Counted from the stretch's first letter, positions 12,071 through 20,738 are shown. The stretch is DNA of 64,000 nucleotides from Brevundimonas lutea (GCF_003704105.1 NZ_QUOQ01000002.1:620001-684000), one strand, 5' to 3'. Translations and numbers: made by a program. Notes: generated by a model from the letters alone, not told the origin.

Positions 12071-12125
12071 CGAACCACTCCAGTAATCCCTGCGGGGGCG
12101 ATGCGCCTCCCGATTGTGGGATCAG

Positions 12126-12166
12126 GACAGGGTTTCCAGCCTGAACGCGATCTGAACGACCCTGTC
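12126..12166 (-). promoter_or_regulatory. Phased direct repeat within an inverted repeat upstream of the RTX gene
   Basis: CTGAACG occurs at 12141-12147 and again at 12152-12158, a period of 11 bases or one helical turn. This pair is enclosed by an 8-base inverted repeat, GACAGGGT at 12126-12133 and ACCCTGTC at 12159-12166. The block lies 56-96 bases upstream of the RTX start at 12070 and just after the transglycosylase stop. Helically phased direct repeats are typical of OmpR-type response-regulator sites. The factor is unknown. Confidence 0.4.
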
Positions 12167-12178
12167 AGGTGGGCGCGT

Positions 12179-13969
12179 TCAGCCGCCCACGCGAGGGTCG
12201 AACGCCACCTGGATCAGACGCCCCGGGTCGGGCAGCGGGAAGGCCGGCGCGGTCACGGAGGGCGTCGTGGCGTCAAGGCTGGCGGGGATCAGCCGGGCGT
12301 CTCCGGCGACGGCGCCCAGGGTGTTCAGCGATCCGCCCAGCAGGCGCTGGTAGATCCAGTAGGCCGCCATCACGTCTTCGACATACTGGCGGGCCTGGGG
12401 CACATCGATGGTCTCAATCAGCAGCAGGGGATCGGCGTCCGGGCCCAGCTTGCGCAGCGCGCCCAGCATCGGTCCCGGCCCGGCGTTATAGCTGGCCACG
12501 GCGCGCAGGACGTCGCCCTGGAAGGCGTTCATATCCAGCATCTTGCGAATATAGGCCTGCCCCAGCCGCATGTTGACCGCCGGATTCCACAGCCTTTGCG
12601 GATCGGAGGCGAAACCTGAATCGCCGGCGAGCTCGGCGGCGGTGGTGGGCATCACCTGCATGATCCCATAGGCGCCGACCGAGCTGCGCGCCTCGGCGTT
12701 GAAGCCGCTTTCCTTGCGGGCCAGGGCGTAGACCAAGGCGCGTTCGATGACGAAACCACCCTCGGGCTCCAGCGCCGGCAAGGGGAAGTCATTGGCGTCG
12801 ATGCGGCGGGCGTCGTCGCGCGGCCCGGCGACGCGGGCTCCGAGCGTGCGGGCCAGGCCGATCCACAGGCGACGCGCGTCCTCCCCCACGGCGGTGCGCA
12901 GGCCTCGTTTGAGACCGTCGCGCGCGTCCTCGGTCCGGCCGACCTCGGCGAAGGCCAGGGTCAGGCGGGCCTGCTGGTCGGATTGCAGGAAGGCGTTCAA
13001 CTCGCCATTGGCGACCGCCGGGCCGACGTCGGACGGGCCGCCGGTGAAGGTCTGGGAGGCCTGGGCGAGGTAGGGCTGGGGCCCGTCATTGTGAATGGTG
13101 GGCTCGCGACCCAGCTGGGCCAGGGCGATCTGGCCATAGAAGCTGGCCGGCCACTGGGCTGCGTGTTCGAGATAGGGCTGGACCTTGTCGGGACGGCCCG
13201 CCGCGGCGGCCGCCTTCGACGCCCAGACCCCGGCGCCGGCGCGGACCCAGGCGTCCTCGGTCGGGTCGTGGGCGACGCGCTCGAAGGCGTCCAGCGCCCG
13301 GCCCGGATCGTTCTGGCGCCAGGCGCTCAGACCCGCCGTCCACCAGTCGCCAATCGACACGCCCAGTCGGTAGGCCTCGGCCAGGTCGTTGTTGTTATAG
13401 GCGATGCGCGCGGCCTTCGGCCCCATTTCCTCGGGCGACTGGTCGGCTGCGGCCTGGACGCTGGCCCAGGTGCGGGCCACGGCGTTGCCGCCGGGCCGAC
13501 GCGGCTCGGGCGCGCCGTCGGGACGGCGACGCATGGCCAGGGCGTAGACACGGTCGGCCGAGGGGAGGTCGGCATATTGCTCCAGCCAGGCGCTCAGCTC
13601 TTCGTAGGTGGCGGTATGGCTGGGATGAAACAGGGCCTCGAATTCGATCAGGCCCACCAGGATGCGGTCGGACGCCCCCCGCGCGCTGGCCCGCGCCTCG
13701 TCGATCTGGCCGCGACGCAGGGCGTCGAAGGCGTTGGTGTAGCTGAGCCGATCGGCGGCGGAGAGGGCGGTCACCGGCGCGTCGTTGGCGGCGGCCGAAA
13801 CGGAGGCGCCGGCGGTAGCGGTCAGGGCGGCGTCGAGTGTGGAACGAACCTCGCTCTCGATCGCTTCCTCAACCTCGATGGCCATGACGGGCGTCGCCAG
13901 GGCGGCGCCGACGGCGGCCAGAATCGCGATGGCGGGCGCGGATAGCGCGCGGCGTCGTCTCAAGCTCAT
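12179..13969 (-). CDS. Soluble lytic murein transglycosylase
   Basis: A 596-residue periplasmic peptidoglycan-cleaving enzyme. ATG 13969 gives an N-terminal signal peptide ([12 protein letters not shown]..., hydrophobic stretch, cleavage near TPVMA), so the 38 extra upstream codons are not used. A long helical superhelix of about 370 residues rich in Ala follows. The SLT catalytic domain starts near residue 405, with catalytic Glu at about 420 in ARKESGF, then SVGAYGIMQVMP and AVASYNAGPG. Domain order matches the Slt70 class. The next genes on either side (uracil-DNA glycosylase upstream, RTX protein downstream) share strand only, with gaps of about 100 bases. Confidence 0.94.
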   Translation of the reverse strand: MSLRRRRALSAPAIAILAAVGAALATPVMAIEVEEAIESEVRSTLDAALTATAGASVSAAANDAPVTALSAADRLSYTNAFDALRRGQIDEARASARGASDRILVGLIEFEALFHPSHTATYEELSAWLEQYADLPSADRVYALAMRRRPDGAPEPRRPGGNAVARTWASVQAAADQSPEEMGPKAARIAYNNNDLAEAYRLGVSIGDWWTAGLSAWRQNDPGRALDAFERVAHDPTEDAWVRAGAGVWASKAAAAAGRPDKVQPYLEHAAQWPASFYGQIALAQLGREPTIHNDGPQPYLAQASQTFTGGPSDVGPAVANGELNAFLQSDQQARLTLAFAEVGRTEDARDGLKRGLRTAVGEDARRLWIGLARTLGARVAGPRDDARRIDANDFPLPALEPEGGFVIERALVYALARKESGFNAEARSSVGAYGIMQVMPTTAAELAGDSGFASDPQRLWNPAVNMRLGQAYIRKMLDMNAFQGDVLRAVASYNAGPGPMLGALRKLGPDADPLLLIETIDVPQARQYVEDVMAAYWIYQRLLGGSLNTLGAVAGDARLIPASLDATTPSVTAPAFPLPDPGRLIQVAFDPRVGG

Positions 13970-14066
13970 GGGCGGCGGCCCCCTCGTTCGGCGCAGTCGT
14001 CCGGTCTCGACTCCGGAACGCGGCGCGACTGTTACGATCGGTCGTCTGTCGTGAAGACTGCCAGAA

Positions 14067-14861
14067 TCAGGACTCGCCTTCAAGGCGAGCCGAGAGCGCG
14101 AGCATGTCCGACCATGCTTGACGTTTCCTTAGCGGCTGCCTCAGCAGGAAGGCCGGATGCAGCGTGGCCAGCGCGGGCGCGGAAATATCGCCTTCGGCCA
14201 GCCGCCATTCCCGCCACTGACCCCGCAGCTTCAAAATCCCGTCATCGGTCTGGAGCACGCTCTTGGCCGCCGCCGCGCCGATCAACAGCACCGCCTTTGG
14301 CCGCAGCAGCGCCAGGGTCCGCTCGACAAAGGGCGCGCACACCGCCTGCTCCTCCGGGGTCGGCGTGCGGTTGCCGGGCGGCCGCCAGAAGACGGTGTTG
14401 GTGATGAACACCCGATCGGTCAGGCCGGCGGCGGCGAACATCCGGTCCAGCAGCCGGCCGGCTTCGCCCATGAACGGCTGGCCCCGCGCGTCCTCCTCGG
14501 CGCCCGGCCCCTCGCCGATGGCCAGGATCGGCGCGGTCGGATTTCCGCGCGCGAACACCGCCTGACGCGCCCCTTGGGTGCGCAGGCCGCAACCCTCGAA
14601 AGCGGCGATGGCCTCGCCCAGCGCCTCCAGACTGTCGGCGGCGGCGGCCAGGCGGCGGGCCTCGGCGACGGCGGCGGCGATGTCGCCGGACGCGACCGGC
14701 GCCTGGACCGAGGCCACGGCCTTCAGCGTGGCCTGGCGCGGCGCGGGCGGCGGCAGGCGGGTGCGATCGACCGGCGCGTCGTCGAAACAGGCGTCGACGC
14801 CCGCCTCGGCCCAGAAGGCGAGCAGGCTTTCGGCGGCGCGACTGTCGAGACCCGGTGTCAT
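14067..14861 (-). CDS. Uracil-DNA glycosylase family protein with incomplete Fe-S ligand set
   Basis: A 264-residue DNA repair glycosylase of the family 4/5 (SPO1 polymerase N-terminal-like) type. Motif 1 is GEGPGAEEDARGQPFMGEAG (about 117-136), the middle motif is FWRPPGNRTPTPEE (158-171) and motif 2 is TLHPAFLLR (233-241). Family 4 enzymes hold a 4Fe-4S cluster with four Cys. Here only C91 and C175 sit in those places: a Phe occupies the first and W159 the third. The alphaproteobacterial form may therefore lack the cluster. Start codons at 14861 and 14876 are both possible; 14861 is chosen on conservation of the following residues. Confidence 0.88.
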   Translation of the reverse strand: MTPGLDSRAAESLLAFWAEAGVDACFDDAPVDRTRLPPPAPRQATLKAVASVQAPVASGDIAAAVAEARRLAAAADSLEALGEAIAAFEGCGLRTQGARQAVFARGNPTAPILAIGEGPGAEEDARGQPFMGEAGRLLDRMFAAAGLTDRVFITNTVFWRPPGNRTPTPEEQAVCAPFVERTLALLRPKAVLLIGAAAAKSVLQTDDGILKLRGQWREWRLAEGDISAPALATLHPAFLLRQPLRKRQAWSDMLALSARLEGES

Positions 14862-14951
14862 GAACAATCCCGGCATAAGCCTTGACCGGCCCCGCGTCAC
14901 CTCGGGATAAGCGGGGACAGAAAATCCACACCGACGATGGGGCGATCAGGC

Positions 14952-16712
14952 ATGGCCGAGGAAGCGATCGAGGGCGGGGCCGCGAGCCCGCGCCAGGAAG
15001 CGATCATCGACAACCTGCCGCCTGCGGAGGCGCTGGAGGGCGTCGAACGCGAAGTCATGGAGTATGACGTCGTCATCGTCGGGGCAGGGCCGGCCGGGCT
15101 CGCCTCCGCCATTCGCCTGAAGCAGCGCGCTGAAAAAGACGGTCGCGAGCTCTCGGTCGCCGTGCTGGAAAAGTCGGCCGAGATCGGCGGGCATATCCTG
15201 TCCGGCGCCGTGATCGATCCGGCCGGCCTGAGCGAACTCTTCCCCGACTGGAAGGAGCGCGGCGCGCCGCTGGACACGCCGGTGACCAAAGACCGCTTCC
15301 TGGTGCTGGGCCCGGCCGGACAGCTGGACATCAGCCTGCTGCCCCAGCCCGGCTATATGAAGAACCACGGCTGCTACGCCGGCTCGCTGGCCAACCTGTG
15401 CCGCTGGCTGGGTGAGCAGGCCGAGGCGCTGGGCGTCGAGGTCTATCCCGGCATGGCCGCCAGCCATGTCGTCTGGGAGGAAGACACCGGGCGCGTGAAG
15501 GGCGTTGTCGCCGGCGTCTTCGGCATCGATCGCGAGGGCAAGCCGACCGGCGAGTTCCAACCGGGCATCGAGCTGCACGGCAAATACGTCTTCATCGCCG
15601 AGGGCGTGCGCGGCTCGCTGGCCAAGACCATCATGGCCCGCCACAACCTGTGCGACGACGCCGAACCGCAAAAGTTCGGCATCGGGCTGAAAGAGCTGTG
15701 GCAGGTGCCGCCCGAGAAATTCCAGCCGGGCCTGGTTCAGCACACCCTGGGCTGGCCCCTCGACGACAAGACCGGCGGCGGGTCGTTCCTGTATCACTTC
15801 GGCGACCATCAGGTGGCGATCGGCTTCGTGGTGCACCTGAACTACAAGAACCCCTATCTTTCGCCCTTCGACGAGTTCCAGCGGTTCAAGCACCACCCGG
15901 CCATCGCCGAGCATCTGGAGGGCGGCACGCGGATCGCCTATGGCGCGCGGGCGATCACCGAGGGCGGCTATCAGTCGGTGCCGAAACTGGCCTTCCCCGG
16001 CGGGGCGCTGCTGGGCTGTTCGGCGGGCTTCGTCAACGTGCCGAGGATCAAGGGCAGCCACAACGCCGTGCGTTCGGGCATCCTCGCCGCCGACGCCGCT
16101 TTCGAGGCGCTCGGGGCCGGTCGCGAGGGTAATGTCCTCACCGAATACCAGACCGCCTATGAGGCCTCCTCGATCGCGGCCGAGCTGAAGCTGGTGCGGA
16201 ACGTAAAGCCGCTGCTGGCCAAATTCGGCAACACGCTCGGCACCCTGCTGGGCGGGATCGAGATGCAGATCACCCAGCTGTTCGGCGGCTGGTCGCCCTG
16301 GGGCACGCTGAAGCATGGCAAGACGGACGCCGCCTCGACCGAACCGGCAGCCCAGCACCAGCCGATCGCCTATCCCAAGCCGGACGGCAAACTCAGCTTC
16401 GACAAGCTGTCCAGCGTGTTCGTTTCGAACACCAACCACGCCGAGGACCAGCCGGCCCACCTCAAGTTGCTGGACCCGACCGTGCCGATTCGGGTGAACC
16501 TGCCGAAGTACGGCGAGCCGGCGCGGCTCTACTGCCCGGCCGGGGTCTATGAGGTGGTCTATGGCGACGAGGCGGCGAAGACCGATCCGCGCTTCGTCAT
16601 CAACGCCCAGAACTGCGTCCACTGCAAAACCTGCGACATCAAGGATCCGTCGCAGAACATCGTGTGGACCACGCCGGAAGGCGGCGGCGGCCCGAACTAT
16701 CCGAACATGTGA
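14952..16712 (+). CDS. Electron-transfer flavoprotein:ubiquinone oxidoreductase
   Basis: A 586-residue membrane-associated flavo-iron-sulfur protein that passes electrons from ETF (fatty-acid and amino-acid dehydrogenases) to ubiquinone. The FAD dinucleotide fold is at about 38-58 (VVIVGAGPAGLASA). EKSAEIGGHILSGAVIDP and GCSAGFVNVPRIKGSHNA are diagnostic of ETF-QO. The C-terminal 4Fe-4S ligands lie in LYCPAGVYEV and CVHCKTCDIKDP. Length matches the family. ATG 14952 is preferred to 14937, which adds five residues without a clear ribosome site. The gene is divergent from the uracil-DNA glycosylase with about 90 bases between. Confidence 0.96.
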   Translation: MAEEAIEGGAASPRQEAIIDNLPPAEALEGVEREVMEYDVVIVGAGPAGLASAIRLKQRAEKDGRELSVAVLEKSAEIGGHILSGAVIDPAGLSELFPDWKERGAPLDTPVTKDRFLVLGPAGQLDISLLPQPGYMKNHGCYAGSLANLCRWLGEQAEALGVEVYPGMAASHVVWEEDTGRVKGVVAGVFGIDREGKPTGEFQPGIELHGKYVFIAEGVRGSLAKTIMARHNLCDDAEPQKFGIGLKELWQVPPEKFQPGLVQHTLGWPLDDKTGGGSFLYHFGDHQVAIGFVVHLNYKNPYLSPFDEFQRFKHHPAIAEHLEGGTRIAYGARAITEGGYQSVPKLAFPGGALLGCSAGFVNVPRIKGSHNAVRSGILAADAAFEALGAGREGNVLTEYQTAYEASSIAAELKLVRNVKPLLAKFGNTLGTLLGGIEMQITQLFGGWSPWGTLKHGKTDAASTEPAAQHQPIAYPKPDGKLSFDKLSSVFVSNTNHAEDQPAHLKLLDPTVPIRVNLPKYGEPARLYCPAGVYEVVYGDEAAKTDPRFVINAQNCVHCKTCDIKDPSQNIVWTTPEGGGGPNYPNM

Positions 16713-16716
16713 GGGT

Positions 16717-17661
16717 TCAGGCCGACGGCCGGAACTCCACCACCACCGGCCGGTGGTCGCTGCCTGTCGGCAGGCCCAGGCGGCGATCGACCGCGACCAG
16801 ATCGGGCGTGTGATAGACCTGATCGATGGTGATCCTCAGCGGCGCGGGCAGACTGACCGGCCAGGTGCCGGGATAGCCGCCGGCGGAGGTCAGCCCGCCC
16901 TCGGAGCGCATCTTGCGGCCGATGCGGCCCGCGACCGTCGCGTTGAAGTCGCCGGCGATCACCACCGGTCCCTCCAGCGCGGCCGTGCGCGTCAGAAGGG
17001 CGTCGGCCTGGTTGATCTGTCCCCACTGATACTGGAACGGCCAGGGCCGGGTCAGGTGCGCCCCCACGACGGTGACGGGGCCCATCGGCGTCTCGACGCG
17101 GGCCACGGCGGTTTCGATATTGCGGCCGTCGCCGTCCAGCGGGGTCAGCGGCAGACGCGAGGCGATGACGCTGCGCACCGGGCCGCCGGCGCCGCGCCCG
17201 TGGCGGCGGGTGACGGCGCGATGCGGATAGCCGGCCAGCAGGTCGTCGATCGCGCCATTCGCCGCGTCGCCGAATTCGATCAACACCAGGACATCGGCGT
17301 CGGCCGCCTCGATCGAGCGCCGCATGGCGGCGACGTCGTCGTTCCGGGCCCAAAGATTGGCGGAGTAAAGCGTGAAGCCCGGGCGGGCGCCGGCGCCGGC
17401 GCGGCCCTGGGCCGGGAACCACTGCGGCTGCAGGGCCAGCAGCAGCAGCCCCGCGACCACGCCCGCGAACGCCGCCGCCGGCCACAGGCGCAACAGGCAT
17501 AGGGCCAGCAAGAGGGCGACGGTCGCGCCCAGGGCCGGGGCCGGGAACTGCGTCAGGATGTCCGGCCAGCGATGGCCGTGTCCGATCAGAGACGCCAGCG
17601 CTACCGCGAGCGGCGCGCACAGGGTCAGGGCGGCGACGATGTTGGCGGCGGTCCTCAGCAT
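16717..17661 (-). CDS. Membrane-anchored endonuclease/exonuclease/phosphatase (EEP) family protein
   Basis: A 314-residue protein with three hydrophobic segments in the first 85 residues, then a periplasmic or cytosolic EEP domain. Domain landmarks are LYSANLWARNDD (metal-binding Asn), VLIEFGDAANGAI (Glu), VGAHLTRPW, VIAGDFNA and the C-terminal GSDHRPVVVEF (catalytic Asp-His). The architecture matches the common alphaproteobacterial membrane-linked EEP proteins, whose substrates (nucleic acid or phospholipid head groups) are unknown. It converges on the ETF-QO gene with only 4 bases between their stops. Confidence 0.88.
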   Translation of the reverse strand: MLRTAANIVAALTLCAPLAVALASLIGHGHRWPDILTQFPAPALGATVALLLALCLLRLWPAAAFAGVVAGLLLLALQPQWFPAQGRAGAGARPGFTLYSANLWARNDDVAAMRRSIEAADADVLVLIEFGDAANGAIDDLLAGYPHRAVTRRHGRGAGGPVRSVIASRLPLTPLDGDGRNIETAVARVETPMGPVTVVGAHLTRPWPFQYQWGQINQADALLTRTAALEGPVVIAGDFNATVAGRIGRKMRSEGGLTSAGGYPGTWPVSLPAPLRITIDQVYHTPDLVAVDRRLGLPTGSDHRPVVVEFRPSA

Positions 17662-17711
17662 TCACCGGCGATAGCGCGTCCGGGCCTCGCGCGGGAGAGG
17701 CTTGTGAACCA

Positions 17712-18227
17712 ATGGCGACGCTTGGCCGTTTGGGTGACGCGGCGTCGGGCCGGGGACAGCGACAGACGGGCATGGCCAGGACGCGCGGGGACATCGAGAA
17801 AATTCGCGGCCGGGTCGATCGAATCAAACGGCTGTCTGACCGCGTGGTCGGCGTCGGCCCGTTCGGCGTCGGCCTGGACGGAGTCATGGCCTGGATTCCC
17901 GTGGCGGGCCCGGTCTACAGCGCCGGGGCCGCCGCCTACATGTTCTGGAACGCCTTCGAGGCTAAGGCGCCGCCCAAGGTGCTGGCCCGCATGGCGGGGT
18001 ATCTGCTGCTGGACACCGCCTCCAGCGGAGTGTGGGGCATCGGCTCGGCGGTCGACTTCTTCTTCCCCGGGCATCTGATGGCGGGCAAGGCCCTGCTGAA
18101 ACACATAGACGCCGGCCATTATGTCGAGGCGTCGGAGGCTCAGGCCAAGCTGTCGGGCGAGCACGAGCGGCATCTCGGAGAGATGCGTGCGGCGGGCAAG
18201 ACGCGGCTGGACTATCTGCATGACTGA
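17712..18227 (+). CDS. DUF4112 domain membrane protein
   Basis: A 171-residue small protein matching the DUF4112 pattern: a charged N-terminus (RVDRIKRLSDRV), VGLDGVMAWIPVAGPVYSAGAAAYMFW, then a second hydrophobic block, MAGYLLLDTASSGVWGIGSAVDFFFPG. Two membrane-inserting segments are likely. The domain's function is unknown. Translation may begin at 17712, with AGAGG upstream at 11 bases' spacing, or at ATG 17772, which removes a poorly conserved 20-residue lead. Its last 8 bases overlap the start of the ECF sigma gene (ATGACTGA at 18220-18227), so it is probably cotranscribed with the sigma/anti-sigma pair. Confidence 0.82.
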   Translation: MATLGRLGDAASGRGQRQTGMARTRGDIEKIRGRVDRIKRLSDRVVGVGPFGVGLDGVMAWIPVAGPVYSAGAAAYMFWNAFEAKAPPKVLARMAGYLLLDTASSGVWGIGSAVDFFFPGHLMAGKALLKHIDAGHYVEASEAQAKLSGEHERHLGEMRAAGKTRLDYLHD

Positions 18228-18780
18228 CGCCGCCATGACCCGCGAGAGCTTGGCCCAGGCCCTGACCCGCGTGGGGCAGGGGGATCGATCGGCATTCGAG
18301 ACGGTCTATCGCGCCACCTCGGCGAAGCTGATGGGCGTGGCGCTGCGTATCTTGCACGATCGAGCCTTGGCCGAGGATGTCGTGCAGGAAACCTATGTCG
18401 CCGTGTGGAACCGGGCCGGGAGCTTCGATCCCGGTCGCGCCAGCCCGATCACCTGGCTGGTGACGATCGCGCGCAACCGCGCCATCGACCGGCTGCGTTC
18501 GGCGCCCATGCGGGTCAGGACCACGCCGGTGGAGGACGCCATCGATCTGGCCGACGACGCCATGCCGGCCGATGCGCGGGTGGAGGCCGCCGACGACGCT
18601 CGCCGTCTGAATGTCTGCCTGGACGAACTGGAAACCCGGACGCGCGGCGCGATCCGCACCGCCTTCTTCGAGGGGGTGACCTATGAGGAGGTGGCCGAGC
18701 GGACCTCAGCCCCTCTGGGCACGGTCAAGAGCTGGATCCGGCGCGGTCTGATCAAGCTGAGGGAGTGTCTGGAGCGATGA
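18220..18780 (+). CDS. ECF RNA polymerase sigma factor (SigK/RpoE-like)
   Basis: A 186-residue ECF sigma factor. Region 2 is DRSAFETVYRATSAKLMGVALRIL and EDVVQETYVAVWNRAGSFDPGRA with SPITWLVTIARNRAIDRLR. Region 4 is TRGAIRTAFFEGVTYEEVAERTSAPLGTVKSWIRRGLIKLRECL. Start at 18220 overlaps the DUF4112 gene; a second ATG lies at 18235. The stop overlaps the anti-sigma start as ATGA, so the two are made in coupled fashion. The spacing and the RskA-like partner place it with the SigK-type group released by anti-sigma proteolysis or redox signals. Target promoters are unknown. Confidence 0.95.
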   Translation: MTDAAMTRESLAQALTRVGQGDRSAFETVYRATSAKLMGVALRILHDRALAEDVVQETYVAVWNRAGSFDPGRASPITWLVTIARNRAIDRLRSAPMRVRTTPVEDAIDLADDAMPADARVEAADDARRLNVCLDELETRTRGAIRTAFFEGVTYEEVAERTSAPLGTVKSWIRRGLIKLRECLER

Positions 18781-19514
18781 GCGCGACGCCCCTTCCCGAA
18801 GACGATATTATCCTGGCCGGCGAACTGGCGCTACGCGTGCTGTCGCCGGACGACGAGCGCGCCGCGCGGGTGCGCGAGGCGGCCGAGCCCGCCTTCGCCC
18901 GTGAGGTCGAACGCTGGAACGAGGATCTGGCGCGGCTGGCCGACGAGATTCCAGGCGTGGCGCCGTCGGCGGCGGTGTGGCCGGCCGTGACTATGCGGCT
19001 GTTCGGCGGCCGGGGCGCGCCGACGGCGGCGAACGACAACGGCAAGCTCGCTTTCTGGCGCGCCTGGGCGGTCGGCGCGACCGGCCTGCTGGCGGCCAGC
19101 ATGGTCGGCCTGGTGGTGCTGGCGTCGCAGCCTCAGCCCTTGCCGCCGGTCACGGCGCCGCCGGTGGTCGAGCCGTCGATCACGCGGGTTGCGACGCTGC
19201 AGCTGGAGAGCGGCGAGACGATGCTGACCCTGGCCTACGACCCCGCCACCGGCCGCCTCTATGTCGCTCCGGCGGGCGAGGCAGACGCGGAGGGACGCGT
19301 GCCGCACCTGTGGCTGATGGCGCCGGACGGCGGCGTGCGGCTGGTCGGCGCCGTCGGCGGCGAGGCACACACGATGGAGCTGGACGCCGGGCTCAGGCCC
19401 ATGGCCGGTCAGGCCACCGCCATCGCCATTTCCATGGAGGCGCCGGGCGTCACTCCGCCGGCCGACGCGCCCCTGGGCCCCGTGGTCGGGTCGGCGGAGT
19501 TTTCCGAGCTCTGA
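18777..19514 (+). CDS. RskA-like anti-sigma factor
   Basis: A 245-residue membrane anti-sigma protein. The cytoplasmic N-terminus (about 1-95) has the RskA-type ELALRVLSPDDERAARVREAAEPAFAREVERWNEDLARLADEI segment. One transmembrane helix lies at about 100-122 (AVGATGLLAASMVGLVVLAS). The periplasmic domain carries the anti-sigma-K pattern (GETMLTLAYDPATGRLYV, HLWLMAPDGGVRLVG). ATG 18777 overlaps the sigma stop. The stop (TGA 19512-19514) directly abuts the stop of the convergent rRNA methyltransferase gene. Confidence 0.92.
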   Translation: MSATPLPEDDIILAGELALRVLSPDDERAARVREAAEPAFAREVERWNEDLARLADEIPGVAPSAAVWPAVTMRLFGGRGAPTAANDNGKLAFWRAWAVGATGLLAASMVGLVVLASQPQPLPPVTAPPVVEPSITRVATLQLESGETMLTLAYDPATGRLYVAPAGEADAEGRVPHLWLMAPDGGVRLVGAVGGEAHTMELDAGLRPMAGQATAIAISMEAPGVTPPADAPLGPVVGSAEFSEL

Positions 19515-20423
19515 TCAGCGGGCGCGCGTCGCCTCGTAGAGCGCGATGGCGGCGGCGTTGGAGACGTTTAGGCTCTCGAAGCCGCCGGGCATGGCGATGC
19601 GGGCCAGGGCGTCGCAGTGCTCGGCGACCAAGCGGCGGATGCCGTCGCCTTCCGAGCCCATGACCAGCACGGTCGGACGGCCGTCCAGGGCCTGGTCCAG
19701 CGTCTCGTCCGCAGCGCCGTCCAGGCCGACCGCGCGCCAGCCCATCTCGGCCAGCGTCTCCAGCGCCCGCGACAGGTTGGTCACCCGGGCGAAGGGCAGG
19801 CGTTCAGTGGCGCCGGCGGCGGCCTTGGCCAGAGCGCCGGCCAGCATGGGAGAGTGCCGCTCCTGCATCACCACCCCTCGCGCGCCAAAGGCCAGGGCCG
19901 AGCGGAATATGGCGCCGACGTTCTGGGGATCGGTGATCTGGTCCAGCATGACGATGACGCCGGACCCGGCCTCGGCCATCTCTTCCAGCGAGACGCCGTC
20001 CAGCGGCTTGGCCTTGAAGACCAGACCCTGATGCACCGCGCCGGCCGGCAGGAGGCGGGCCAGCGCCGGGCCGTCCAGCACCTCGACCGTGCGGCCGCCG
20101 GCCAGGGCCTCGACCTCCGCCGCGCGATCGGGGGTGGCGAACAGGCGACCGGCCCCGCGTCGTGACGGGTTTTCCAGGGCGGCCATGACGGCGTGACGCC
20201 CCCACAGGAAGTCGGCGGAATCAGCCTTGGTTTCGCGCTGGCCGCGACCGGCGCGTTCCGGTCGTTCTCCGGTCGGTCGCGCCTCGGGTTTCGGTGACCA
20301 GGCGCGAGCTTCGCGAGGACCGTCGCCGCCCCTTGAACCACCGTGGGGCCTGGGTTTCGGCCCGCGCGATTTCGGCCCGAAACCTGCCTTGTTGCGGTCG
20401 TTGCCTTCTCTTTTCGACGACAC
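19515..20423 (-). CDS. rlmB: SpoU-family RNA 2'-O-methyltransferase (RlmB-like)
   Basis: A 302-residue methyltransferase, probably forming 2'-O-methylguanosine 2251 in 23S rRNA. A GTG start at 20423 is followed by a disordered Arg/Gly/Pro-rich tail of about 70 residues. The substrate-binding L30e-like part begins at FLWGRHAVMAALENPSRR, and the SPOUT knot is shown by LDQITDPQNVGAIFRSALAFGARGVV, VLVMGSEGDGIRRLV and PGGFESLNVSNAAAIALYE. The basic tail is longer than in enteric RlmB. Assignment to RlmB rather than another SpoU member rests on NVGAIFR and SLNVSNA and is likely but not certain. Confidence 0.88.
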   Translation of the reverse strand: MSSKREGNDRNKAGFGPKSRGPKPRPHGGSRGGDGPREARAWSPKPEARPTGERPERAGRGQRETKADSADFLWGRHAVMAALENPSRRGAGRLFATPDRAAEVEALAGGRTVEVLDGPALARLLPAGAVHQGLVFKAKPLDGVSLEEMAEAGSGVIVMLDQITDPQNVGAIFRSALAFGARGVVMQERHSPMLAGALAKAAAGATERLPFARVTNLSRALETLAEMGWRAVGLDGAADETLDQALDGRPTVLVMGSEGDGIRRLVAEHCDALARIAMPGGFESLNVSNAAAIALYEATRAR

Positions 20424-20569
20424 TATAAGACGCCCTCCGATTTGGAGCCCTTGGGGCTTTCGGGTCCGGCCATCCCTCTAAACCAGGCAAAGCCGGACTT
20501 CTAAGCCTTTGTTTCGCCGGTGGTCGAAAGACCTTCGGCGCGACGGTCCGTCGGTCTGACACGCGCGCT

Positions 20570-20653
20570 GGGGGAATGTCCCGAGCGGCAAAGGGGGGGG
20601 ACTGTAAATCCCCTGCGTAAGCTTCGCAGGTTCGAGTCCTGCTTCCCCCACCA
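20570..20653 (+). tRNA. tRNA-Tyr (GTA)
   Basis: The acceptor GGGGGAA (20570-20576) pairs with TTCCCCC (20643-20649), followed by A and an encoded CCA at 20651-20653. The anticodon stem GGGGA/TCCCC flanks a loop CTGTAAA with anticodon GTA at 20604-20606. A long variable arm precedes the T arm GCAGGTTCGAGTCCTGC. This fits a type II tRNA-Tyr. Confidence 0.96.
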
Positions 20654-20738
20654 CGCGCGGTCCGATCGAAGGCGCCGGGACTACGGATCGGCCGGGCGCG
20701 GTCGTCTCCTCGGTCGAGGAGCCTCCCGCGTTCTCTGC

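Noticed and set aside
10553-12619. 688-codon open frame antisense to the RTX gene
   Set aside because: It mirrors the GGxGxD repeats of the true gene as Val/Gly/Ala repeats and crosses into the transglycosylase gene.
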